NCBI GenBank assembly: GCA_018398815.1
Contig: CM031596.1
Coordinates: forward strand, 68,961,803 to 69,025,802
Source of the DNA: Conus ventricosus
Taxonomy: Eukaryota > Mollusca > Gastropoda > Neogastropoda > Conidae
Reading direction: 5' to 3'
Length of the DNA: 64,000 nucleotides
Part shown: positions 1 through 12,308 of the stretch, one piece after another
How the letters are laid out: every line of letters begins with the position of its first letter
How positions within the stretch are numbered: position 1 is the stretch's first letter
Program-made: the position numbers and the translations under genes
The notes under the pieces: generated by a model
The model's input: only the letters and a program-made list of their open reading frames with translations
Told to the model about the DNA's origin: nothing
The model's database searches: none

Positions 1-365
1 TTTTTCAATCATTTGTTTATTTATATATTTTTCATGTTTATTTGTTTACTTATCAGTTTATTGATTTAGAAAGAAGTTAGTGTTATGATCTTGTTGATTC
101 TTTCTCTGAAAGGTAGAAGCTAAGCTCACATAGTTGTGTTGTTGGGTTTTTTTTTTCATAGGAATGTGAACTAACACTGCTTTAAAGTTGCATGAACCCA
201 GTGTTATTCTTTCTTTGTTCCTCATTGATCACAGTGGTTCTTCCTGTCCCTTTACCCAGATAGTTTGAAATCGATTGCTTGTTGTGTCCCTTGTCACATG
301 TCTGAGCGAGTGTGTGTAAGGAGGGTGGGGGATGGGGAGAGTGAATTTCTCCCTCCTGTCTTTCT

Positions 366-374
366 GTGGTTGTC

Positions 375-414
<40 letters not shown>

Positions 415-645
415 AGTCTGTCACCACTCTCTCTCTCTGTCTCTCCCTCTCTCTCTTTCAAGTTCTTTTTCTCGTTCTCTGCCCCCCCCCCCCCTCCTGT
501 GACATGCTTTGGCCCGTCATGTGTAAGTGCGCGCGCATGTGTGTGCGTTCAGATGTATGTGTGTATGCATACACGCGTGTGTGTGTGTGTGTGTGTGCAG
601 GAATTATCGTGGGGGGTGGGGGGGGGGAGATGGGAGGAAGGTGAA

Positions 646-703
<58 letters not shown>

Positions 704-824
704 CTCATTCTCTCCTTCTCTCACTCCCCCCCCCACCTTTCTGACTCTCTGACTTTCCACAGACACACACACACACACACACACGCCTCCCCCCCCCCCC
801 CCCCCCCCCCCCCCTCCTACCCCC
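366..824. repeat. Compound CT / GT / poly-C microsatellite block
   Basis: Successive (CT)n, poly-C, (GT)n, (TC)n, (CA)n and a long poly-C run at about 788-814. All three frames stay open across it, producing spurious Ser-Leu or Arg-Glu rich reading frames. Confidence 0.9.
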
Positions 825-1393
825 TCATCCCCTCTTCGTGAAAAGAAAGCCAGACAGACTAGCAGGTTTCTGAACATTCACATTTTTCTGTCAGGACTGG
901 TTTAACACCTTTTGTGTTTTGGGGAGCTACACAGCTGCTGTACATCGTACGACATATTGCACAAGCAGAACAGTTCGCCTGTACACCACCTGTGTGTCGG
1001 GTTAGACAAAACACAAGCCTGGAAGGGCAGTGCTGCAAGCTGTGTTTGAAGTGGGGAGGGGTAGCGGAGTTAGTGGAAAAGGGAGGTGACAGAGCTGCCT
1101 GTGACTGTCCAAGGATCCCTCCTGTCGGCTGTGTCCTCACAGGGGCCTATTGCTGAGATATCAGTTAGCGCCATCCTTTTGTTGTCGCTGCTGCTGCTGC
1201 TGCTGTCTTAGTTTAGCACCTTGATAGGTCATGGTGAACAAGATATGACTTTGAGCTCAGCTCAGTTTGATGCAAATAAATGATGGTTAAGGGGAGAGGG
1301 GGGGGGGGGGTGTTAGGTTTGTTTTCTTTTCAAGTAATGCTGTGGAGGTGTACTCACATACACATGCACACACAGACATCACGCACTCACGCA

Positions 1394-1399
1394 CGCACG

Positions 1400-1439
<40 letters not shown>

Positions 1440-1606
1440 AAATACATGCATATACACACACTCCTCCACTGTTTCAGTTTCATCAAGGAGGTGTCACTGC
1501 GAGGGGGGAAAAAATCTTTGCCCAGGCATTTTTTTTTTCTTTCGCAGTGACACTTTAATGAATCTGAAATGAAACAGTGTGTGTGTGTGTGCGCATGCAT
1601 GCATGC

Positions 1607-1646
<40 letters not shown>
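1394..1646. repeat. Fold-back (MITE-like) element flanked by CA and GT arrays
   Basis: A 35-nt left arm (1467-1501) and a 37-nt right arm (1543-1579) are imperfect inverted repeats. The outer 10 nt (CACTGTTTCA) and inner 11 nt (GTGTCACTGCG) match exactly, around a 41-nt purine/T-rich loop. A (CA)n array lies outside the left arm (1394-1435) and a (GT)n array outside the right arm (from 1579), so the microsatellites extend the hairpin. It carries no coding capacity. No target-site duplication could be identified. Confidence 0.65.
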
Positions 1647-1647
<1 letters not shown>

Positions 1648-1710
1648 GAATCTGATCTGTCCAAAGGCAGACAATGTTACGGTCGGGCATTGTTTGTGTG
1701 TGTCTCACAG

Positions 1711-1859
1711 CTCTTTGGGAGGTGTTCGATCCCCGTCAGAGCCTGACATTCGTCAAGACGGGGATGGCGCCGATCCTAGAGACATTTACAAACGTGTTCA
1801 GTGTGGCGGCGATATCCCGGCTAAGGGGCTGCAGAAGCCGGCACCAGATAAACCCAGAG
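1711..1859 (+). CDS. SORBS1: SORBS-family adaptor, SoHo domain exon
   Basis: The exon encodes the core of the sorbin homology (SoHo) domain. The stretch DIYKRVQCGGDIPAKGLQKP (about residues 26-45 of the exon) is the family signature, followed by APDKPR. In known family members SoHo binds flotillin at membrane rafts, while the C-terminal SH3 domains bind vinculin, c-Cbl and similar proteins at adhesions. Boundaries are an acceptor TCTCACAG at 1703-1710 and a consensus donor AGAG|GTAAGC after 1859. The exon is 149 bp, entered in phase 2 and left in phase 1. The symbol means the invertebrate co-orthologue of SORBS1/2/3. Whether this exon joins the large exon at 7038 is uncertain because the simplest junction meets a stop after about 20 codons. 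Confidence 0.85.
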
Positions 1860-2364
1860 GTAAGCAATAAGCTGTCTTTCCTCCGATGGTATGGAACTTT
1901 GGTGCTCGAAATGCGTGAATGGGGTTACCAGGGGGTTTGTTTCTTTGGCCTGAGTGTGTGTGTGTGTGTGTGGTTTTTTTTTGTCTTTTGCGCGTTTGTT
2001 TTTCTCCGGCCCTGTAATGGTTTCTGTGCTTTTCTGTTTTTTCGGGTGGGGGGTGGGGGTCTCAGCTTTTGTTTTGTGTTTCTATTTTTTTTGCATGAAT
2101 TGGAATGGTTTGGTTGATCTTTATTTCCAAATCCATGGAATTCATTACTGCCAATCATTATTATTGGAAATGCCTCTTTATGTTTGCAGTGGGGAAGTAT
2201 GATATTAGTTTTCCAAGCTTTTGAGGGAGCTTTTTTATTTGTAAATCATGGTGTTTGTACTTTGATCCTATAATTTCATTGCATAATGTGTGAGAGAAAA
2301 AATACTGCCTTACCTCGTTAATGCATAACTACTATGTTATTTGATTGTTACTATGTATAATAGA

Positions 2365-2430
2365 CAGCCCTGATGTGGCCCTTTGCGGTCGGCTGGGCTA
2401 TAAGCAACATTATCTTATCTTATCTTATGT
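2365..2430 (+). mobile_element. SINE 3' tail fragment
   Basis: The stretch ends GGTCGGCTGGGC, then TAAGCAAC, then a short (TTATC)n tail. A similar ending (GGTCAGCTGGGC, then TAAGCAAC) occurs at about 15373-15396. This type of ending is typical of tRNA-derived SINEs in molluscs. Only the tail is present and no tRNA-like head is seen. Confidence 0.5.
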
Positions 2431-4234
2431 ATAATAGAACTATTTAGAGTTTTGCGTTAACAGAACATCCATAGTTTACTGAATATCGTTGTATCTGTGT
2501 ATCCTTGTCATTATTGTTTAATCACAATCTATGGCTTTGAGAAGACGCACAGTGTTGTTTTGACAAACCTGTTTTATTCTGTTATTTATTAGATTATGTA
2601 CATGATTTCCTTTATATTTTGATACATATGTGTTTTGTTCCCTGCCTTTGTGTTGGAAGTATTTAGCTGTTGTGATGGTGTATAGTCTGTTCCCATTTTG
2701 CTGTGTTGTGTTTTATTATATGATGGTGTTTCCTTCAGACGTTGTGGTCTTCCTTCAAAGTGGGTTATACTCGGTGTTGTGATTATGAACCTGTACCACA
2801 GTCCTTGCTCTTTATGTAACAGGTCAGAGCATCATTATAATTATATTATTTCACATCCTGTATCACCGACGTGTACACATTCAAAGAAAATAATTCAGTT
2901 TTATGAAAACGGAAGCAGAGTGAGTACAACTGAAATGCAAACGAAGACACAAAGGGAGCTCAAAGTAAAGTTTGATTAATACATGGTTGAAAAGAAACTG
3001 GTGAATTTTTGAACAAATATGTCTCCTTTGGAGGTCAACTTTGCGCTGACAGTTTGTGATTTGGGACAAAATATGTCTCCTTGCTGGCTGGGGCCTGGGG
3101 AGTATTGTTGTGGGGAGTATTTTTTTAGCTTTTTATACATTTCTGCAGTTTGTCACATCCAAAAAAGACATATTTGTTGAAAATTCACTTTGTTTTGTTT
3201 TGGGTATCGATGTTATTTTCTGCTCTGTTTTATTTTTGTGTTGTGACTTAACCAGTGAATAGTTACCAGTGAAGAGTTAATGGCAAAGCAAAGGGGGGAG
3301 GGGTATAATTTTTAAAATTGTGAACGTGCATACATGCTTTTCTCTGTGTGTGTGTGATTGTGTGTGTGTGCGAGAGAGAGAGAGAAAGAGAGAGAGAGAG
3401 AATATCTTTATTAAATATTGTGGTTCCACTGTGTTTGGTGCAAGGAAGGGAGAGAGAATTTGTAATTAATCAAAGAAACTTGCAAACCTTCTGTTACAAA
3501 AATAGTGAAGTTGTTTAATGTTTTCATTGAATATTCTGAAGGAGTCGTTATTTTTGGGTGTGTGGGATTGCATCCAGCTCACACAATGAAATGTGTATAC
3601 TATTGCTACCTTGATTTGTTTATTTGTTATCGTTCTTATCCCCAAAGGTGTGTAACAATAGAATTCAAGTTCAAGTGTGTGTGTGTGTGTGTGTAAGTCA
3701 CTTAGTGTGTGCTCACACATCCGTGTGTGTGTGTGCGTGTGCAAGCGTGCGTGCCTGTGTGTGTGTGTGTAAGTCACTAAGCGTGTGCTCACACATCCAT
3801 GTGTCTGTGAGTGTGTATGTGTGTGCATGCAAATAAGTGTACATGTGCAGTATGTGTGTCTGTGCATGTATGAGAGAGGAGAGAGAGAGAGTGCACATAC
3901 GTGCTTGTGGGAGGAGGAGAGATAGAACTGGTTAGTAGATTTTGTGGTTCCTTGAATTATGTGCAAGAGAGGGAGAAAGGATTTGTTATAAAACAGTAAT
4001 GCAATTTATTTTGGTATGGTATTTATCATCTCAGAAATTTTAATGTCAAACAGTATATATTGTGGGAGGAGGGGGATAGGGAATAGCATGTGTGGTTGAT
4101 GTCAACTGGAAATAACTGTTTCTGTTATGAAAAAATGTAAGAGTGTAACATGGAGGCGTACACATTGGTAACACAGGTGTCAGCACAGAATGTGTCATCA
4201 AACATACACACACACACCAACACGCACTTAATTA

Positions 4235-4239
<5 letters not shown>

Positions 4240-4303
<64 letters not shown>

Positions 4304-4354
4304 CACACCACACCACACCACCCACACCACACCACACCACACCCACACACCACA

Positions 4355-4395
<41 letters not shown>

Positions 4396-4458
4396 ACTCC
4401 ACACCACACCACACACATCACACAGCACCCACACCTACACACACCCACCCACACACAC

Positions 4459-4513
<55 letters not shown>

Positions 4514-4603
4514 ACACACACACACACATACACTTGCTCGCTCGCTCAGACTTTCACACATACATGCACTTACACATTCACACATGCACGCGCATGCACA
4601 CAC

Positions 4604-4660
<57 letters not shown>
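4240..4660. repeat. CT then CA compound microsatellite
   Basis: About 45 nt of (CT)n pass directly into some 370 nt of (CA)n with ACC interruptions. Open frames on both strands are artefacts of the repeat. Confidence 0.95.
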
Positions 4661-4666
<6 letters not shown>

Positions 4667-5280
4667 CATGTTCCATCATAATTTTTCTTTGTTAATTGCC
4701 TGTGTAAACTGTGTGTCAGCTGTCGAGGCCTGTGTAGGGGCTGAGTGCCATCGCAACCTGGCCAAAATGATAGCCGTTATCATTGATATCCAGTTAACTA
4801 GCGGCAAGACTGTGTCCAGGTTAGCAGACAGACACAGTTCAGCACACAGACCCAGGTATTGATTGTGTGTGGTAGGCTAGCCAGCAGCAGTGGCACACCT
4901 GAGCCCTCAGAGGGGTGAGACATGTGATCTGCTGGGTGTCCTGTGCTCTTTGTCAGGCCGGCGCTGCTGGTCTTTGGAACCTTTTGTTTCAGCTTGATTT
5001 TGTGGTTCTCACAGAAAGAATGACCGGAATATCAAGTGCCGTCACGCGCACACACACATATCCCTTCTTCCTCCCTTCGTCTCCTCTCCACACAGTCCGT
5101 ACCCCTGCTCACATCTTTCCATCGGGACGTTCTGCGGAAGGTTGCACAATCTGTCAGCATGAAAAGTTGGGCAGTTCAGCTGTTCATGATCATGGGTGTG
5201 CAACCTGTCAACCCACCGCAACGACTGCGTGATGGTAGATGAACCATGGACCATGAAGTGTGATTTTTCACCTTGTTGAA

Positions 5281-5554
5281 AAGCTCTTCATCTAATAGAA
5301 CCTGGTCACATGCGATGAGTAGATGATGGCGATGAACTTGTGATCGCATTTATCCTGTTATGAAGCGTGTCAAGCTCTTCATCTAATAGAACCTGGTCAC
5401 ATGCGATGAGTAGATGATGGCGATGAACTTGTGATCGCATTTATCCTGTTATGAAGCGTGTCAAGCTCTTCATCTAATAGAACCTGGTCACATGCGACGA
5501 GTAGATGATGGCGATGAACTTGTGATCGCATTTATCCTGTTATGAAGCGTGTCA
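5281..5554. repeat. 91-bp tandem repeat, three copies
   Basis: Units begin AAGCTCTTCATC at 5281, 5372 and 5463 and run to about 5554. Copies are almost identical. The third has GCGACGAG where the others have GCGATGAG. There is no coding potential. The near-identity suggests a recent expansion. Confidence 0.95.
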
Positions 5555-7157
5555 GGCGATCCAAGATGTGTAGGACACCTTCCTTAGAGTGTGGTTTCAG
5601 GTCAGAACTACACACAAGATTAGAGTTTTGAAAGCAGCGACAGGATAGATTATGGACGTCAGTGGCATAACTTGTGAACAACGGTTGTGGTCCATTCTGG
5701 ATGGAGAACTGTGATTTTTGTTTTTCTTTTTTATAATTTTCCGTAGTTAATGGTAAAGAGTAAATGTGGTGTATCTGGATGGCGGCCAGACTGATGACAA
5801 TGGATGAGTGTTTTGTACCAGTGGGATCACTTGCCGGCAGTCTTGTCACCTCCTTCTCTGCTGTCTTCTGCTGTAAGTAGTCTGCTGCACTTATTCCTTT
5901 TTCCTTTATTTATGTTCGTTTTTTCCCCCTTCCCTTTTCTTTATTTTTTGGTTTTTGCCACTGTCTTTTGCTTGCTTTCCTTGAGTTGCTGTACGATTGT
6001 TTTTGTTGTGTCGGTGTCTGCTGCCTTTCTGTTCTTTTTTCTGTGGAGATGTAATCCTTCTGATATTTTCCTCATGGTGGGTGGGTGTGGCTTATGGAAA
6101 CCCTTTTTTTTTTTTTTTTTTGTATTATAACTGAAATTTTGATTTTAGAGAATGATCAAAAAGGGGAGTGAGAGTTGGGAAAGGGGGTTGGAAAAGGGAA
6201 CATATTTACAAAGTCCTCGCAGTCACAGTTGCCTGATAATTTTACTGCCACCGGTGAGCAGAAAGGTGGGGTAACTGTTGAGAGTTGTTGAAGGATTACA
6301 GTCTCTGTTGTTGATTGATTTGCTGTTTTCTGTCCCCTCTCCGTTCCCCCGTTTGGATGTATTGGATTGCTACCATTCAGTGAACACTATGCCACTGCTT
6401 ATTGGTGATAGCATTGTTGTGGACAAGTTTGGATTATAGACTTAAAAAGTAAGGTCGGAAGCATTTGTGTGCGCTTTGCACATGTACTTTTGTTTTTGAA
6501 GAGGATGCTCAATTCTGATATCTTGATGGCAAGTTTTGGAAACATTATGTTTCTTTTCATGTTTTCTTTGAAGGGGGCGGAGGCTTATTTGATCGTGCCA
6601 GTGGAGCACATTGAAAACATTTGGGAGTCTTTACCATGAAAATTACGAGTCAGTGTGGTTGGGTAATTTTTTTTTTTTCCTCGAAGTCTTATGGCTGTAA
6701 CCAAAGACAGTTATGAACTCTGAAAGAAGTGTTCACCATGAAATGTATCAAATAACAGAAAGTTTTAGTTTTGGGCTGTAAGTGGTTGGGATACTAACAT
6801 TTCTGTAATTTGTTTCTTTCTGAACTAGGAGTGAATGGTATAGATAAGATATGAATGAAGAGAATAGAAAGAGTAATCTGACTGATATGAACTGTGAAAT
6901 CATTAGTTTATCTGAAGAAAACTTGAAACAGTGAGGAAAATTACTGTATTTCTGTGACAGCAGTCTTCAGAGTTTTCTCATGTTTTGTCTGTCATTTTTG
7001 CTATCATACAGCTATGCTTATTTTCTCTCTCTTTCAGGCCAAAGACATAGCGACAGAGATGGGATCAGGACTGTGAGCCTCCACGGCACATCTCCAGGCT
7101 GAAAAGGGGAACAGTGCATCAAGGTCATTGTCATCAGCACTTTGTCAGTCTTCAGAA

Positions 7158-10100
7158 ATGGAAACCACAGTGAGCTCTCCTTCATGGCAGAGGAGTTTCC
7201 ACCAGCCACGTTTTGATCAGACAATAGGAGATTCTGGGCATCATGGAAGAGGTGGTAACAGTGAACTTCTGTTTGAGGAACAAGCATCACACGACAACAG
7301 ACCTTTGGCTTCTGAGGGAAGACGATCCTATGGGAGACCCAGCTGGGTACAGGAGGAACTGGTGTCTGATAGAAATGATTTTGTAAGGCATCACCAATAT
7401 GTGAGTCCTGCTGTGAAAGTTACCACTGCTGTGCCATTAGCCAGACACTACCATCAGCATGAAGAGGATCGGACTGAATTCAGGAGTCAGACAGTGAAAG
7501 CTTCAAGCCAACAGCAGAAAGATAATGAGTTCATGAATGAGTCACTCAGTGCAGGGAGTGCAGAATCTGCCCTTTCTGAACCCAGATATTCTCTGCATAG
7601 TGACAGTCATGGTGCGTATACTGGCAGTGATATGTGTGACCAGTTTTCCTTGAACAACACACATGGCAGATATAATCCAGATGAATATGCTGGCATGGCA
7701 GAAAGAGAAGTAGGAAATTCTGGGCCACCAATCAGCAGCCATGGACATCCCATGGAAGGTGGATACAAACAGGACGGTGTGAGAGATTTTGCTGATGAAG
7801 AATATGGCTCAGAGGAAGAAGACACTGAGGAGAAGTTTTATCATGTGGACTTTGCTGATGATAACTGGCAGAGAGAGTATAACGATGGCCAAGAACCCGC
7901 CGACTGGAAGAGACCAGACATGCACATGTTCAAGGCTTCATCCTACAAAGGATCCGTTGCCAGTGACAAGTCCTCAAGATTAGACCCACACACATACCAG
8001 TCTTACGCTGCAGGGCTGCTCTATTCTTCAGGGAGGTCAGAAAAGTTTCTCAAGCTACAGAAACATTTTGCTGTTTTGGAAAGGATTGGAGAACTGGATA
8101 AATCCAGCACAGAAAAAGAAACCACAGCTGATGCGCAGAACTCACAATGGCAGGAGCTGGGATCCTCACGGCAAAATTTCCACTCCCAGGAAGAGATGCA
8201 GGAACTGTACACTGAACTGAAGGAAGCCAAGAAAAAGAAAGAGTTTTTCTATGACACAGACAAAAAGGATCAAGTTATGTGGAGTCCAGAGAAGGATTTT
8301 GGTCTGAAGAACAGAGAACATACTCTGAGAGACCAGGTAAGAACGTACAGAAACCTGGTAGAGGATAAAACCTCAAAGTCATCATCAACATTGGCATCGA
8401 GACCAGATGAAATGAAGAGATCTGTTTCTTTTGGGCATTTGTACGAAAAATTTCATACATCAGAATCGCCAGATCAAAGCCAGAAATCTGCAAAATCTAG
8501 CGCAAAAAGCCACGGGGTTGATACGAAGATAGAAGCAGCAGGAGTGCAATCAGCAGCCTCTTTACCTTCACCTCAGATCAAGTCAGCCAACAGCAGTGCT
8601 CTGAAGCAGGCTGTGCCACGTTCCAGTTCAGTGTCCTACCTGCAGTTGATGGAGAGCGCTGCCAAGAAGTCCAGGCAGAGAGCGGTCCATGGTACTCACC
8701 TTGACTCTCCGTGCAACGAGTACGAATCTTATGTGAAAGAGATGAGGAAGGTCAATAAGGAGAATTCTGATCTCAGTTTTCATAGTACCCACAAGTCCTC
8801 ATATAGACCTCGTTTCTCAGAAGCACACGCCTCTCATGAATCTGGCGGTTTGGAAATAGTGGTGGACTCGTCAGTGACGCCCAGTCCACAGCTGAAAGTG
8901 AAGTCTGAGCATTCTAATAAGAAGGTGATGGTACCCTTGTCATCCACTGTTGGATCAGCTATGCAGCCCGAAGCAAAACAGGTGAACAGCTTAAGTCCTG
9001 AAGGTGAACAACTTGGAGACTATGTTGACGTGAACAGCTCAGGCACAGCACAGTCTGAGACCAGTGTAGGAAGACCCATATATTCTAAGATGCCAGACAT
9101 TTTACAGATGGACAAACACCACAGACCTTTCAAAAACTCAACTGCGAAAGATGAATTGTTTAAAACAACACTTCCAAAGTCATCAAACCCGGACTCAAGG
9201 AAAAGGCTACCATTTGCAAGTGATGTGCATGCAAATCCAGATACAGAAAACAGACAAGAGCATGATTCACAAGAAAAACAGACCCAGAGACTTCAGAATA
9301 AAGAGCACAGCAATCCACAGGAGAATGTTGCAGTGAATCGCCCACGTCGCAGTGACAAGGTTGCAGTGTTCCAAGTGAGAAACCTCAGGAACTTGGCTGA
9401 AAATAATGAATTCTCTGTAAACCAGTTATCCTGGATGAAGAAATCTCAGGGTGGCCATGTCGAAAGAGATGTTGGATACAGAAATGGTGCGCAGGCAGCT
9501 GGACCCCGTGAAACGACAGGAAAGGGGAGAAATGTTGTAGAGAGTGCAAGAGCCTCTGTTCCAAAATTCAGTCCAAACAAATCTTCAGATATTTTTGTTC
9601 CACAAGACAGTTCTGCATCGGCTCAGCACACACCATCAACCCAAGCAAGGTTTGCGGCACCCAGTGAATTCAATAGCAAAGTTACCAGCGCAGCATGGAA
9701 ACCCTCGACTGCCCCCAAGATGTCAGAACCTCTCCACTTCCAGCCTAGGCCGTCTCAGTGTGGCCCAGCATTCTCAACCTCAAAAAGGGGAAATGAGTTG
9801 AGAACAAAACAGAGTGAAAGCCCCAGGTATGGTGCTGTTATATCTGAAACTGCACCAACCCACAGCCAGTATTCACCAAAATCAGGGCACACAGACAAGC
9901 AGCCTGGTTTGCCGGGATCCCATAGAGGTATCAAGCAATCGGAAAACGTGAACATGAATGTATCGTCCCAAAAGAAAGAGGCCACTTACTCTCAAGTCGA
10001 AGGCCAGAGGTTAGATAGGGAATCTGAACACAAAGACGTGGCCACAGGCCGTCGGCCTGGTGATGGCAGTGACAGCCAGAGTCCAGACAAACAGTATGGT

Positions 10101-11666
10101 CAGCTGAGAAAGTGGACAGCAGTGGCAGACATCTACAGAGATGTAGAAAAGAGCTGGAGCCCAACACGTGAAACACGACCTTTCCCGATAGAAAATAACT
10201 CCTCCATCAGTAGTACTGACACCTTCATTGTCAAAGACACGGACGGGGAACAGGATGATCTCGAAAGTTCAGTGAGTTCTGTGTCCCGCTTGAGACAAAT
10301 TTTTGAGAGGCAGCAGAAGGTTAGCAAGTCCAAGTCAGAACCAGACGTGTCTCAAGACATGATTGACGAGCCAAGGAGACCAAGATCTGCTAAATCTCAA
10401 GCCGATCTGAGTGCTTTCAATAAGGAGGAGGAGTCTAATTTTAGGGGGATTTCTCGCACATATCTGGAGATCTGAGAGAGATAAGACATCGCTACCAGGA
10501 CAGAACTTACCATGGTGACGGGCAGTTTCCAGATACAGAGATAGAGGACGGTCATCCCACTGACATTGCTCTGAAGGCCTGGGTGCATTACACAGGCAGG
10601 CCAAAATATGATCCATACCTACCACCTGAGGACATTCTGAAGGAAGTGTCGGCAGCTAGCACAGGCCGCAAACTAGATGTCCCCAGACCTAAAACCTACA
10701 GGCCATCTAACGTGAGCAGGATGACTCTCGAGTATTTCAACCAAATTGGTTCAGAATGGCAGAGGAGCAATTACAAGAGTGATATCCCTCAGAATTTTCA
10801 GTCAGCGTTCGTCCATGAAGCTGTACCCACACAACCAAATATTCAGCATGTTGATAGGAGGTATGTCTCCCACCAGTATGTCAATGAAGATCTCTCTTTC
10901 ACCTCAAACTACCCGCAAACAGACGACCTGAAATTGAAGCAGAGCCAGTGGGCCGGCGCCTCAGGGTTTGGCAGGGAAGCTGAACCACACTATTACCCCC
11001 AGAGGATGCCAGGAAATGCTGATGTAAGAGCAGGTTATTCTGCAGAGGAGCATGGATCTGCAGTTTCCCAGTCATGGGCTCCACCAGTGCCATACACATC
11101 TGGACCAATAAAGACACTTACCAAGAACTCTGAATCAAAGCCATCTCATATGTCAGAGAGACCATCACAGCTGCTTTCAGATTCTGCAATGAGACAGCAA
11201 GCATCCCAGCCACAAACAAACATGAAACCACCGACCCCAGCTCAGCGATCCAGTTCACAGTCATGGAGGGTTCAGATGCCACAAACGGTGAACAGAGACA
11301 CCAGATCCCAACCGTGGACTCGGGAGGCTGCAAATTCACCCAGCCAGACCATCTCGCCAACAAACGCCTCCCCTGCAGCATCAAAGCAGCCATTGTCCAT
11401 GTGGAGAGAGGACAGGAAGCAGAAGAGGAGCCCTGAAGATGGATCCCTTCCACCACAGCCAGGGAAGCCAGTGCCACCAGAACCAGCCAGAATGCCGCCC
11501 GTGTCTCCAGTAGTCCAGAAGCAGCACCCCCCAAGACCTCAGCCGAGAGGATTTCAGCATGCCCGTAGCAAGTCATCAGACTCGGAGCACAGTAGTGGTG
11601 GGGACTTTGGGGCTGTGTACTGTGTGTCCACAGGTTCTGTCCTGTATGGGCTTGAAGCCGATGAAG
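7158..11666 (+). CDS. SORBS1: SORBS-family adaptor, giant central exon (disordered region)
   Basis: One exon (acceptor after 7037, donor GAAG|GTAATT after 11666) encodes about 1500 residues rich in Ser, Gln, Pro, Lys and Glu. It has no folded domain I recognise, apart from a possibly conserved block after 10490 (KAWVHYTGRPKYDPY, TYRPSNVSRMTLEYFNQIG). The end is proline-rich, with possible SH3-binding motifs. ATG 7158 is the first good start because an in-frame TGA lies at 7074. A five-codon upstream ORF sits at 7059-7076. If transcripts from 1711 splice in, coding may begin earlier. The frame changes near 10441-10447 (AGGGGGATT): the reading open to 10475 gives way to another open from 10445. 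The exon ends in phase 1, matching the next exon. Confidence 0.8.
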
Positions 11667-11729
11667 GTAATTCCCTCTGTGTCTGCTGTACCCAGCCTTG
11701 GTTCTTTTTGTTGGGTTTTTTTTTTTGGT

Positions 11730-11763
<34 letters not shown>

Positions 11764-12161
11764 CATTTTCTCTTCTGCTTCACTCTTTGTCTTTCACTTT
11801 CTCTTTTTCTCCACTGTTGTTTTTTTTAAATTTTTTTCTTACCTTCACTGGAGAAGTCCCTAAAACTTTTTCCTTCCATAGCCGAGAAATGTCGGATGGT
11901 CATTTCTTTACCAGAAATGAACAGAAAAAATGAACCAACAAGAAACAGTGCAGCTTCATCAGCTGTGCGATAAGCATAAAATGTGAAAACAAAATGATTT
12001 TTGCTGAAATCTCTATGTATAAAACAGTACCGACCACTTGAAAGGACAAGGGCAAAGCACATAGCTGAACTGTTCCATCTACTTCACCCCCCACCTCTCT
12101 CCTCCCCCGCCACCAGTATCAGTTTTGTGAGACAGCACAAATGGATAAAGCATTGCTTTTC

Positions 12162-12219
<58 letters not shown>

Positions 12220-12237
12220 TATGTGTGTGTGCATGCG

Positions 12238-12269
<32 letters not shown>

Positions 12270-12277
12270 ATGCGTGT

Positions 12278-12308
<31 letters not shown>

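Larger units (their letters stand above)
1..1710. other. Intron or upstream region, low complexity, no gene
   Basis: Non-coding sequence 5' of the first recognisable coding exon. It holds CT and GT microsatellites and poly-C tracts (about 366-830), a short GCT run near 1186-1206 and the fold-back repeat at 1394-1646. Open frames here are repeats read through (Ser-Leu, Val-Cys, His-Thr) and are not genes. The SoHo exon at 1711 starts in phase 2, so at least one coding exon of the gene lies to the left, probably outside the window. Confidence 0.6.
1860..7037 (+). other. SORBS intron with repeats
   Basis: AT-rich intronic sequence. It carries a SINE tail (2365-2430), a CT then CA compound array (4240-4660), a 76-bp duplicated GT-rich unit around 3693-3810, and the 91-bp tandem repeat at 5281-5554. 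No open frame here looks like an exon. The one at 4700-4860 has no domain I recognise. The intron ends in a pyrimidine-rich acceptor TTTTCTCTCTCTTTCAG at 7021-7037. Confidence 0.6.

Noticed and set aside
265..877. Open frames on both strands rich in Ser-Leu or Arg-Glu
   Set aside because: They are CT and GT microsatellites read through, with no start context, domain or splice logic.
1181..1210. GCT repeat as a coding polyalanine or polyleucine tract
   Set aside because: Only about seven units, with no open exon structure around it.
4125..4862. Open frames of Val-Cys and His-Thr repeats
   Set aside because: Products of the CA/GT array; all frames stay open in such repeats.
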